NCBI GenBank assembly: GCA_017510605.1
Contig: JAFWMQ010000002.1
Span: forward strand, 62,001-126,000
Source: Clostridiales bacterium
Lineage (GTDB): Bacteria; Bacillota; Clostridia; Saccharofermentanales; Saccharofermentanaceae
Reading direction: 5' to 3'
DNA: 64,000 nucleotides
Below are positions 56,885-64,000 of this stretch, one piece after another. The first letter of the stretch is position 1. The number at the start of each line of letters is the position of its first letter. The notes under the pieces are model-generated. The model had not been told where the DNA came from and did no database searches. It saw only the letters and a program-made list of their open reading frames with translations. The position numbers were made by a program, and so were the translations under genes.

Positions 56885-58288
56885 ATGAAGACAAATAGGC
56901 TGGCCGCTTTATTGCTGTCTTCTGTCATGGTAACGGGTGTTATTGCATCTTGCAATCTGCCGGTTGAGGAAACGACTACGGTTCCAGAGACAACGGAGAC
57001 CACAGTACAGACAGAGCCTGAAGTGACTGAGACAACGGCGGTTCCGGATGATCTTCCCGGATATAAAGAATTGTCTGTTGTAGATGTTAAAGATGAAACC
57101 GAAGACAAGATAATGATCTACGGTTATAATTCCGAGTTCGTCGGTCTTGCCGAGAAATACGCAGGAATTACCACTAACGATTACAGTTTTATAGAAGTGT
57201 CCGACAGTGCCGATTACCAGGAAAAACTTGACGCAGTCCTTTCCGACGGTAATGACGCGCCTGACATCTTCACATGCGATGCGGCTTATGCCAGAAAATA
57301 TCTGGCATCCGACAATACGATAGCGATCAATGATATCGGCATCGACTATTCAGAGTGTACGAATATGTTTGACTATACTCTCAGATATGCCAGTGATGAC
57401 GACAGTGTCATCAAGGGTCTTACCTGGAAGGCATGCCCCTGCGGAATCTTTTATGAGAGATCTCTTGCTGAGGAGTATCTGGGAACTTCTGATCCGGACG
57501 AGCTCGCATCTTCTTTCGCGACATGGGATGCAGTTATCGAATCTGCCAGAAAGGTAAATTCCGCATCTGACGGTTCTGTAAAGCTCATGTCAGGATACAC
57601 CGAGGCCTATGATTCTTTCCTTTTCGGGCGTTCTAACGGATGGGTCATGGACGGAACCGTCAACATCGACCCGAGTATTGAAGCAATATTTGATTTTGCC
57701 AAGAATCTCTATGACGAAGACCTTACGTTTACTGACGAGAGATGGTCATCGGGGTGGAGCGACAGGATGTCAGACAAGTCTGTTGTTACATACTGGGGTT
57801 CATTGCAGTTTGCAAAATACCAGCTTGAGCTCAATCCGGGCGAAAGGACTACGGTCAACCCCACGTCCGGCGACTGGGGAGTTACAGCTGCCCCTGCAGA
57901 TTATTTCAACGGCGGCACCTGGGTAATGGCTTCGAAGTACTGCGATAAGAAAGCTGTCGCTGCAGATATCATCAGAGCAGTCTGTATTAATGAAGACAAC
58001 CTCAATGATATGGTAGGCAGAGGCGAATTCGTCAACAACGTTAAGCTTATGACTGAAGCTGCATCTGATGATAAGTTCTGTCTTGAATGGCTCGGCGGTC
58101 AGAATCCGTATTCTATCCTGCTGAAAAGTGCTCTCAATGCGGACGCTTCGCATTTAATAGCTGATGAAGACGCATACGATCTTGCGTTTATTTCTGTTAT
58201 AGGCGCATACAGCGAAGGATCATTTGAGACTATAGAGGAAGCCAAGGAGGCTTTTAAAGAACAACTGGCGGAAGACGGCCTGATATAG
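56885..58288 (+). CDS. Extracellular solute-binding lipoprotein, family 1 (probable sugar ABC transporter)
   Basis: A 467-residue lipoprotein (lipobox VIASC, Cys at residue 23, then a Thr/Glu-rich linker). The mature part has the family-1 pattern: DKIMIYGYNSEFVGLAEKYAG, YQEKLDAVLSDGNDAPDIFTCDAAYARKYLAS and WKACPCGIFYERSLAEEYLGTSDPDELASSFATWDAVIESARKVN. These are segments of oligosaccharide-binding proteins. It lies directly upstream of the cellobiose and cellodextrin phosphorylase genes, so cello-oligosaccharide uptake is the natural guess, though no permease or ATPase gene is in the window. A strong terminator follows. Confidence 0.85.
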   Translation: MKTNRLAALLLSSVMVTGVIASCNLPVEETTTVPETTETTVQTEPEVTETTAVPDDLPGYKELSVVDVKDETEDKIMIYGYNSEFVGLAEKYAGITTNDYSFIEVSDSADYQEKLDAVLSDGNDAPDIFTCDAAYARKYLASDNTIAINDIGIDYSECTNMFDYTLRYASDDDSVIKGLTWKACPCGIFYERSLAEEYLGTSDPDELASSFATWDAVIESARKVNSASDGSVKLMSGYTEAYDSFLFGRSNGWVMDGTVNIDPSIEAIFDFAKNLYDEDLTFTDERWSSGWSDRMSDKSVVTYWGSLQFAKYQLELNPGERTTVNPTSGDWGVTAAPADYFNGGTWVMASKYCDKKAVAADIIRAVCINEDNLNDMVGRGEFVNNVKLMTEAASDDKFCLEWLGGQNPYSILLKSALNADASHLIADEDAYDLAFISVIGAYSEGSFETIEEAKEAFKEQLAEDGLI

Positions 58289-58315
58289 CGCCGGCATTGC
58301 GAAAACAGTTTTCCC

Positions 58316-58349
58316 GGGCTGTCCTGAAGGGGCAGCCCTTATTTGTTTT
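58316..58349 (+). terminator. Terminator of the solute-binding lipoprotein gene
   Basis: gggctg (58316-58321) pairs with cagccc (58333-58338), with further inner pairing, followed by ttatttgtttt. Confidence 0.8.
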
Positions 58350-58434
58350 GAAGGCTTTTTTGACCTCTCTTCAGTAAATAAGCAAACAGAAACAAAAATG
58401 TGACATAAGACATAGAATGTTTATATTTGCTTTG

Positions 58435-58463
58435 TTTAAAACACCTCCCGGATAGTGTAGAAT
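58435..58463 (+). promoter_or_regulatory. Promoter of the cellobiose phosphorylase gene
   Basis: TTTAAA (58435-58440), 17-base spacer, TAGAAT (58458-58463), 39 bases before ATG 58502. Confidence 0.4.
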
Positions 58464-58501
58464 GATTGAGGCTAAAATAATAAAAAGTGGAGGCACGCAA
58501 T

Positions 58502-60991
58502 ATGAAATTCGGGCATTTCGATGATTTAAGAAAAGAATACGTCATTAAAACTCCCAAGACACCTTATCCATGGATCAACTATTTGGGAAATCAGGGCTTT
58601 TTCTCCCTGATATCCAACACTGCAGGCGGCTACAGTTTCTATATGGACGCAAGACTCAGAAGAATTACGCGTTACCGCTACAATAACGTTCCTCTGGATA
58701 TGGGCGGACGCTATTTTTATATCAATGACAACGGTACAGTCTGGAATCCGGGCTGGTCTCCAGTTAAGACCGAACTCGATGGGTATGAGTGCCGTCACGG
58801 TATGGGTTACACCATTATTGAAGGTAAGAAGAACGGACTCAAAGCTGAAGTTACATTCTTCGTTCCACAGAACTATGACGGAGAAGTACAGCAGGTCGTT
58901 CTTACCAATGAAGGCGCTGAAGCAAAAGAATTCTCTCTTTTCTCAATGGCTGAGTGGTGTCTCTGGGATGCCCAGGATGACTGCACGAACTTCCAGAGAA
59001 ATTTCTCGACAGGCCGCGTAGAGATCGAAGGTTCAACGATCTACCACGTTACAGAATACAGAGACAGACGCAATCACTATGCTTTCTATACAGTAAATGA
59101 TGATATCGACGGTTACGATACAGACCGTGACGCTTTCCTCGGAAGCATCTACAACGGATGGGACGATCCTGAGACGGTTAAGGCAGGAAAGGCTTCCAAT
59201 TCCTTTGCAGACGGCTGGTCTCCTATTGCTTCCCACTTCAAGAAGATCACTCTCGCACCCGGTGAGAGCAAGACATTGATCTACATCTTAGGTTACGCAG
59301 AGAATCCCCAGGACAAGAAGTTCGCTTCCGAGAAGCCTGCAAACCTCCTCACAAGAGAGAAGTGGGTGCTCAATAAGGAGAAGGCTTATGCGATGATCGA
59401 CAAATACAACACACCTGAGAAGGTCGCTAAGGGACTTGAAGAACTACGCACAACATGGGAGAATCTCCTTTCCATCTACAAAGTTGACACACCTGATGAC
59501 AAGGTCAACCGCATGGTAAACATCTGGAACCAGTATCAGTGTATGGTCACATTCAACCTTTCACGTTCCGCATCTTACTTTGAGTCAGGCATCGGCCGCG
59601 GCATGGGATTCAGAGATTCCAACCAGGATATCCTGGGCTTCGTTCACCAGATTCCGGACCGTGCAAGAGCAAGACTTATCGATATCGCTTCCACACAGCT
59701 TTCTGACGGCGGATGCTATCACCAGTACCAGCCCCTTACAAAGAAGGGTAATGCGGACATCGGCGGAGACTTCTCCGATGACCCGCTCTGGATGATCATG
59801 TCCGTTGCTGCTTATATCAAGGAGACAGGCGACTGGGGAATCCTCGATGCAAATGTTCCTTTCGATGACGATCCGGAAGGCAAGCACACAATGCTCGAGC
59901 ACCTCAATGTTTCTTTCTATCACATCGTAAATAACTTAGGACCTCACGGACTGCCTCTCGCAATGCGTGCAGACTGGAACGACTGTATCAACCTGTCATG
60001 CTTCTCCGACACACCTGGTGAGAGCTTCCAGACATACACCAATCCCAAGTTCAAGGCAGAGGGCGGTTACTCCAAGATCGCAGAGTCTGTATTTGTTGCA
60101 GCTCTCTTCACATACACAGGTCCTGCATATGTCGGTATCCTTGAGCATCTCGGAAAGACAGAGGAAGCTGCCAAGGCACAGGCTGAGATCGATAAGATGA
60201 AGAAGAATACCATGGAATCCGCATTTGACGGTGAGTGGTTCTTAAGAGCTTACGACGCAAACGGTGAGAAGATGGGTTCTCACGAGTGCGAAGAAGGTAA
60301 GATCTTCATCGAGCCCCAGGGCTTCGCAGTCATGTCTGAAATCGGTAAGGATGTCGGCGCTGACATCAAGACATTGGATTCAATTGACAAGTATCTCAAT
60401 TGCGAGTACGGTCTCGTCCTCAACAATCCTGCTTTCACAAAGTACTACATCCAGTACGGTGAGATCTCCACATATCCGGGCGGATATAAGGAGAATGCCG
60501 GAATCTTCACACATAACAACGCATGGATCATCTGCGCTGAAGCGTATGCCGGAAGAGGCGAAAAGGCATTTGAGTACTACTCAAAGATCGCTCCTGCATT
60601 TACTGAAGAGACATCAGATATCCACAAGACAGAACCTTATGTTTACGGCCAGATGATCGGCGGTAAGGATGCCAAGAACTTCGGTCAGGGCAAGAACTCC
60701 TGGCTCACAGGTACCGCAGCATGGAACATGGTTGCTATTTCCCAGTATATCCTCGGCATCAAGCCTGAATTCGACGGTTTGAGAGTCGATCCTTCGATTC
60801 CTTCAGCATGGGACGGATTTAAGGTAGTCCGTAAGTTCAGAGGAGACGTATATGAGATCGAGATCAAGAATCCTGATCATGTATGCAAGGGAGTCAAGAA
60901 ACTCGTTGTCGACGGCAATGAAGTTGAGGGCTGCATAGTTCCTGTATCAGGCGACGGCAATACTCACAAGGTCGAGGTAGTTCTTGGCTGA
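58502..60991 (+). CDS. cbp: Cellobiose phosphorylase (GH94)
   Basis: This enzyme phosphorolyses cellobiose to glucose 1-phosphate and glucose in the cytosol, saving ATP. The 829-residue protein has the family-typical opening [54 protein letters not shown] and the (alpha/alpha)6 catalytic domain with general-acid Asp491 in [12 protein letters not shown]. The segment [11 protein letters not shown] and the C-terminal [29 protein letters not shown] also match. Length matches clostridial cellobiose phosphorylases. ATG 58502 follows GGAGG by 8 bases. The codons are unusually uniform (many C-ending), suggesting high expression. Upstream of the cellodextrin phosphorylase gene. Confidence 0.93.
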   Translation: MKFGHFDDLRKEYVIKTPKTPYPWINYLGNQGFFSLISNTAGGYSFYMDARLRRITRYRYNNVPLDMGGRYFYINDNGTVWNPGWSPVKTELDGYECRHGMGYTIIEGKKNGLKAEVTFFVPQNYDGEVQQVVLTNEGAEAKEFSLFSMAEWCLWDAQDDCTNFQRNFSTGRVEIEGSTIYHVTEYRDRRNHYAFYTVNDDIDGYDTDRDAFLGSIYNGWDDPETVKAGKASNSFADGWSPIASHFKKITLAPGESKTLIYILGYAENPQDKKFASEKPANLLTREKWVLNKEKAYAMIDKYNTPEKVAKGLEELRTTWENLLSIYKVDTPDDKVNRMVNIWNQYQCMVTFNLSRSASYFESGIGRGMGFRDSNQDILGFVHQIPDRARARLIDIASTQLSDGGCYHQYQPLTKKGNADIGGDFSDDPLWMIMSVAAYIKETGDWGILDANVPFDDDPEGKHTMLEHLNVSFYHIVNNLGPHGLPLAMRADWNDCINLSCFSDTPGESFQTYTNPKFKAEGGYSKIAESVFVAALFTYTGPAYVGILEHLGKTEEAAKAQAEIDKMKKNTMESAFDGEWFLRAYDANGEKMGSHECEEGKIFIEPQGFAVMSEIGKDVGADIKTLDSIDKYLNCEYGLVLNNPAFTKYYIQYGEISTYPGGYKENAGIFTHNNAWIICAEAYAGRGEKAFEYYSKIAPAFTEETSDIHKTEPYVYGQMIGGKDAKNFGQGKNSWLTGTAAWNMVAISQYILGIKPEFDGLRVDPSIPSAWDGFKVVRKFRGDVYEIEIKNPDHVCKGVKKLVVDGNEVEGCIVPVSGDGNTHKVEVVLG

Positions 60992-61028
60992 GGATCTGAT
61001 CTTTGATCGGTAATTAAGTCATTAACAT

Positions 61029-61073
61029 CAGCAAAACCCCGCAGTCACACTTGAACCGTGGGGTTACTTGCTG
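61029..61073 (+). repeat. Intercistronic hairpin between the two phosphorylase genes
   Basis: cagca..aacccc (61029-61040) can pair with ggggtt..tgctg (61060-61073). No T tract on the plus strand, so it may stabilise mRNA or tune read-through rather than terminate. Confidence 0.5.
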
Positions 61074-61113
61074 AAAAACAGCACATAAAATATTCATCTC
61101 TCGGAGGATCATT

Positions 61114-64000
61114 ATGGGTTACATCAGTGAAAAAGCTAGAGGAGAAAGACTCACTGCAAAAGAACTTCTTATGGATAAGTTCGGCGACACGATCGTAGCA
61201 GGAGGTGTCTCTGCCCAGTATGTTCAATTTGGAAAATCACCTGTCGTAATTGGTATTTCAGGCTTAAAATTCGACAGCATGGCAGTTAACATACTTGCTT
61301 CTGATGATGTTGTTTTCGATCAGTTCTCGAAAATGACCGGTGAAGGATACAGCATCCTTATCGTCAGAAATGATAATGATTTCAGAGCTTTTACCGAGAA
61401 GGACGGCAATCTTGCCGAAGCCGGATTCAGCGAAGCTGTTCTCGGCAGATGTGCCGAGCTCATTAAGAGCACGGATATCTGGGGCGGTAAGCTTGCGACA
61501 AACGGAGAGCTCTCATTTGATCCTTCCACACCTTCACCGGGACCTCATTACTATACAAATATGCTCATTGGCAACCGTATCGGTTTCGATTATCCTCTGC
61601 AGTCAACACCTAAGAGTACTGTAGACAGTCTGGGTGGCGGTTCTTTCAGGTCTCATGCCGATACCCAGGTTCTTGCTACAAGATGGGATTATCTCCCCGA
61701 AGAGAACGGTTTCCCCGCAAACCGCCAGTTCTACATTGTTGAAAACGGCAAGCAGATCTTCTGGTCCGGCGAAGCGATCGCAGATAATCTTCTGAAGATC
61801 AGAACTGTTCATTCCCAGAACAGAACAACGATCAGCTATGAGCTTTCCAATAACCTTAAGATCAAGAGAACGATCTTTATCGTTCCCCAGAGAGAAGGTC
61901 TCCCTGTAGCCTGCGAAGCACAGCTTATCGACATCGAGAATACTTCTTCAGAAGACAGGGATCTCAGGATCGTCTGCACAGGTATGTTCGGAACAAAGCA
62001 GACACATGCTCTTTCCGAGGACGTTATCTTTACTACGGTAGTAGGAGAGTCACAGGTATTCTTCAATGAGAATAACGAGATCCGTGCCGTAAGTGCCGAT
62101 CCCAACCCTAACGGCACCAAGGGTGATATCAGATTCAACGAGACTGTCGTTCATACGGATGACGGCGACATCTTTGCTGATCAGTATAGCGTAAGATATA
62201 CTGATTTCGTCGGTGCGGGAAGCCTTGCAAAGCCTGAATTCATTTATCCTCTGGCTTCAAGACCTTCGAGAAAGGGACCGGGATTCTTTGCAACATCCAC
62301 ACCGTTTACGATCAGGGCAAACGGCGCAGTGCGCGTAGATAACATCACTTGTCTTTCTTCAGACTGCGTAAACGACAATTTCGTTATCGACAAGACTCCT
62401 GCAGAAGAAGCAGAAGCTGTCGCAAACTACATCAAGGATCCTGCTAACCTCGCAAGAGACCTTCAGGATGTTATCGATTTTGCAGGCAAATATTCCAATT
62501 ACATGAAGATCGATCACGAGGACCAGGACTTCGAGGCTTATGTTAATAACAACCTCCCGTTCCAGGTCTTCTACCAGACATTCGTCTCGAGATCTTTGGA
62601 CTGGACACAGAAGGGCTATCGTGAGATCGGCTTCAGAGAGATCCAGGATATCTTCGCTTCCATGTATTATTTCGCAGGCATGGGCAGAACAGACTTCGTA
62701 AAGAAGATGCTCGCAGGCTGGATCGAAAATGTATATGAAGACGGATATACAAACCATAACTTCTACTGGATCGGAAAAGAGCCGGGCTGGTGGTCCGATG
62801 ACGGACTCTGGCTCCTGCAGGCTTTGGACAGATACCTCGGCCTTACCGATGATTATGCTTTCCTCGATGAGGGATTCGTCATGGCAGGCACAAAGGTCAA
62901 GAAGACCGACGCAGGCGTTAAGCGTAAGCTCAGGGATACGATCAAAGCTATCCTCATGTACAGCGGCAGGATATCACTCGGCAAGCACGGCATTCCTCTT
63001 ATTGACCGTGCTGACTGGAATGACTGTCTGAGAGTAGATCCTGATGCCATTTCCGGTAAGGATAAGGTAGCAGAGTATAAAGAGCAGCTCTCTGCAAGCG
63101 GAAAGGCTTACGGCGAAGTTCCTTTCGATTCAGAATTCTCCGAGTCCGTAATGAACGGTTTCCTTTTGAAGGTTGCATTGGATGCTGCAGAGTCCATGTT
63201 CAGAAAGACCGGCGACAGCTCCGCTGATGACATGAAGGCTCTTTCCGACAAGCTTGCTGCAAACCTCCGTGAACATTGCTGGAAGGGCGACTTCTACTGC
63301 AGAGTTCTCTTCAACAGAAAAGACAGAACAGATATATCTTATCTCGGTGCACAGGGCGACGGACTTGCTGTCGAAGCAGGCCATCCCGGCACTTACTTCC
63401 TTAACAGCTTCTCCTGGTCACTTCTGGCCGGCGTTGCTTCCGAAGAAGAGATCAGCACGATGCTCGATTCACTCGACAAGTATCTGAAGACACCTTATGG
63501 CTTCAGACTCTGCTCCACAGTTGATTATCCGAGGATCGCTCCGAAGATCGATGTAGCTCTTTATTATCCGGGCGACCGTGAGAACGGCGGCGTATTCAAG
63601 CATGCGAACATGATGGCATGCTCAGCTATGCTCGGTGCCGCCAAGACAGTTAAGGACGAGGCTCTAGCTTCAAGACTTGCTGATACGGCTTACTGGATCA
63701 TTGATAAGATCCTGCCTTTCAAGACTATGAAGTCACCTTTCGTTACTTGCGGCAACCCGAGATGGTGCACACAGTATAACAACAGCCAGACGGGCGAGAA
63801 TATCGGACCTACATTGTCCGGTACTTCCACATGGCTCCTTTTGTCACTCTTCCAGTGCTTCGGTGTTGAATTTACAAGTGAAGGATTGAGAGTTGAACCT
63901 ATTCTCAGAAAGACAGATACCAAACTCGATGTTAAGGTATCCATCTCCGGAACGGTTTACGATATCCACATTTCAAAGCCGGAAGGCTTTATCCGTGCAC
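61114..64000 (+). CDS. cdp: Cellodextrin phosphorylase (GH94), truncated by the window end
   Basis: This enzyme phosphorolyses cello-oligosaccharides longer than cellobiose. The frame starts at ATG 61114 (GGAGG six bases upstream) and runs for 962 codons to the window edge; known cellodextrin phosphorylases are ~980-1000 residues and the sequence has reached the family's terminal ISKPEGFIRA-like block, so only a few residues are missing. Markers: LTAKELLMDKFGD near the start, PGPHYYTNMLIGNRIGFDYPLQSTPKS, SFRSHADTQVLATRWD, QKGYREIGFREIQDIFASMYYF, general-acid Asp634 in IDRADWNDC and NPRWCTQYNNSQTGENIGPTLSGT. It shares weak similarity with the neighbouring cellobiose phosphorylase; the two divide cellodextrins and cellobiose between them. 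Confidence 0.93.
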   Translation, partial: MGYISEKARGERLTAKELLMDKFGDTIVAGGVSAQYVQFGKSPVVIGISGLKFDSMAVNILASDDVVFDQFSKMTGEGYSILIVRNDNDFRAFTEKDGNLAEAGFSEAVLGRCAELIKSTDIWGGKLATNGELSFDPSTPSPGPHYYTNMLIGNRIGFDYPLQSTPKSTVDSLGGGSFRSHADTQVLATRWDYLPEENGFPANRQFYIVENGKQIFWSGEAIADNLLKIRTVHSQNRTTISYELSNNLKIKRTIFIVPQREGLPVACEAQLIDIENTSSEDRDLRIVCTGMFGTKQTHALSEDVIFTTVVGESQVFFNENNEIRAVSADPNPNGTKGDIRFNETVVHTDDGDIFADQYSVRYTDFVGAGSLAKPEFIYPLASRPSRKGPGFFATSTPFTIRANGAVRVDNITCLSSDCVNDNFVIDKTPAEEAEAVANYIKDPANLARDLQDVIDFAGKYSNYMKIDHEDQDFEAYVNNNLPFQVFYQTFVSRSLDWTQKGYREIGFREIQDIFASMYYFAGMGRTDFVKKMLAGWIENVYEDGYTNHNFYWIGKEPGWWSDDGLWLLQALDRYLGLTDDYAFLDEGFVMAGTKVKKTDAGVKRKLRDTIKAILMYSGRISLGKHGIPLIDRADWNDCLRVDPDAISGKDKVAEYKEQLSASGKAYGEVPFDSEFSESVMNGFLLKVALDAAESMFRKTGDSSADDMKALSDKLAANLREHCWKGDFYCRVLFNRKDRTDISYLGAQGDGLAVEAGHPGTYFLNSFSWSLLAGVASEEEISTMLDSLDKYLKTPYGFRLCSTVDYPRIAPKIDVALYYPGDRENGGVFKHANMMACSAMLGAAKTVKDEALASRLADTAYWIIDKILPFKTMKSPFVTCGNPRWCTQYNNSQTGENIGPTLSGTSTWLLLSLFQCFGVEFTSEGLRVEPILRKTDTKLDVKVSISGTVYDIHISKPEGFIRA

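Overview
The window reads as a chromosomal segment of a Gram-positive, anaerobic, plant-polysaccharide-using member of the Bacillota (Clostridia). The case for this: YfhO, a CarD-family regulator, many lipoproteins and zinc-ribbon membrane proteins; an exosortase-G/Firmicu-CTERM locus, which is confined to Firmicutes; strong AGGAGG-type ribosome binding sites; frequent AGA/AGG arginine codons; and intracellular cellobiose and cellodextrin phosphorylases, typical of rumen or gut cellulose feeders. The genus cannot be fixed from the sequence. No rRNA, CRISPR array, IS element or prophage is visible, and coding density is high.

Layout. 1-5.8 kb: tail of an unknown gene, a 50-aa orphan ORF with its own terminator, a YfhO membrane protein, a two-domain PPK2 and a CarD-type regulator. 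5.8-13.4 kb: a shikimate/tyrosine operon (aroF, tyrA, aroB, aroA, aroC, a chorismate mutase-AroE-AroK fusion, aroQ). It is headed by a 20-codon leader peptide rich in Tyr and Phe and a Rho-independent attenuator, and a second hairpin terminator lies between aroF and tyrA. 13.5-17.5 kb: a zinc-ribbon membrane protein, two lipoproteins, a fused AzlC-AzlD exporter and divergent tRNA-Thr and tRNA-Ser genes. 17.5-25.7 kb: an FtsX-type ABC exporter facing a two-component system, then a HAD phosphatase, a lipase and an MFS transporter.

25.8-34.4 kb is the most distinctive region. An M50-like membrane protein without the protease motif precedes a run of overlapping genes: a Firmicu-CTERM surface protein with a (Asp-Pro-Thr)n linker, exosortase XrtG, its partner glycosyltransferase, a membrane sensor with a degenerate GGDEF domain, a 6-pyruvoyl-tetrahydropterin-synthase-like protein without the catalytic Cys, and a large PTPS-related membrane protein. 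Together they look like a machine that processes and perhaps glycosylates a surface protein.

34.5-43.3 kb: Na/Pi symporter with PhoU domains, trmL, a polar amino-acid ABC transporter whose permease carries an N-terminal zinc ribbon, a saccharopine-dehydrogenase-like protein and a PAS-GGDEF diguanylate cyclase. 43.4-52.6 kb: a DeoB-DeoC fusion, a DEAD-box helicase, a minus-strand operon of two COG0523 GTPases (one with a very long His/Asp-rich loop) plus TrkA and TrkH, and dusB. 52.6-64 kb: a membrane protein, a 2-hydroxyacid dehydrogenase, a stand-alone divergent CbiG-like protein, two lipoproteins (one a sugar-binding protein), cellobiose phosphorylase and, running off the end, cellodextrin phosphorylase.

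Several proteins fuse steps that are usually separate: CM-AroE-AroK, DeoB-DeoC, AzlC-AzlD and zinc ribbon-permease. Many putative promoters share an extended -10 of the form TGnTATAnT. Family calls come from reading the sequences by eye; no database search was run.
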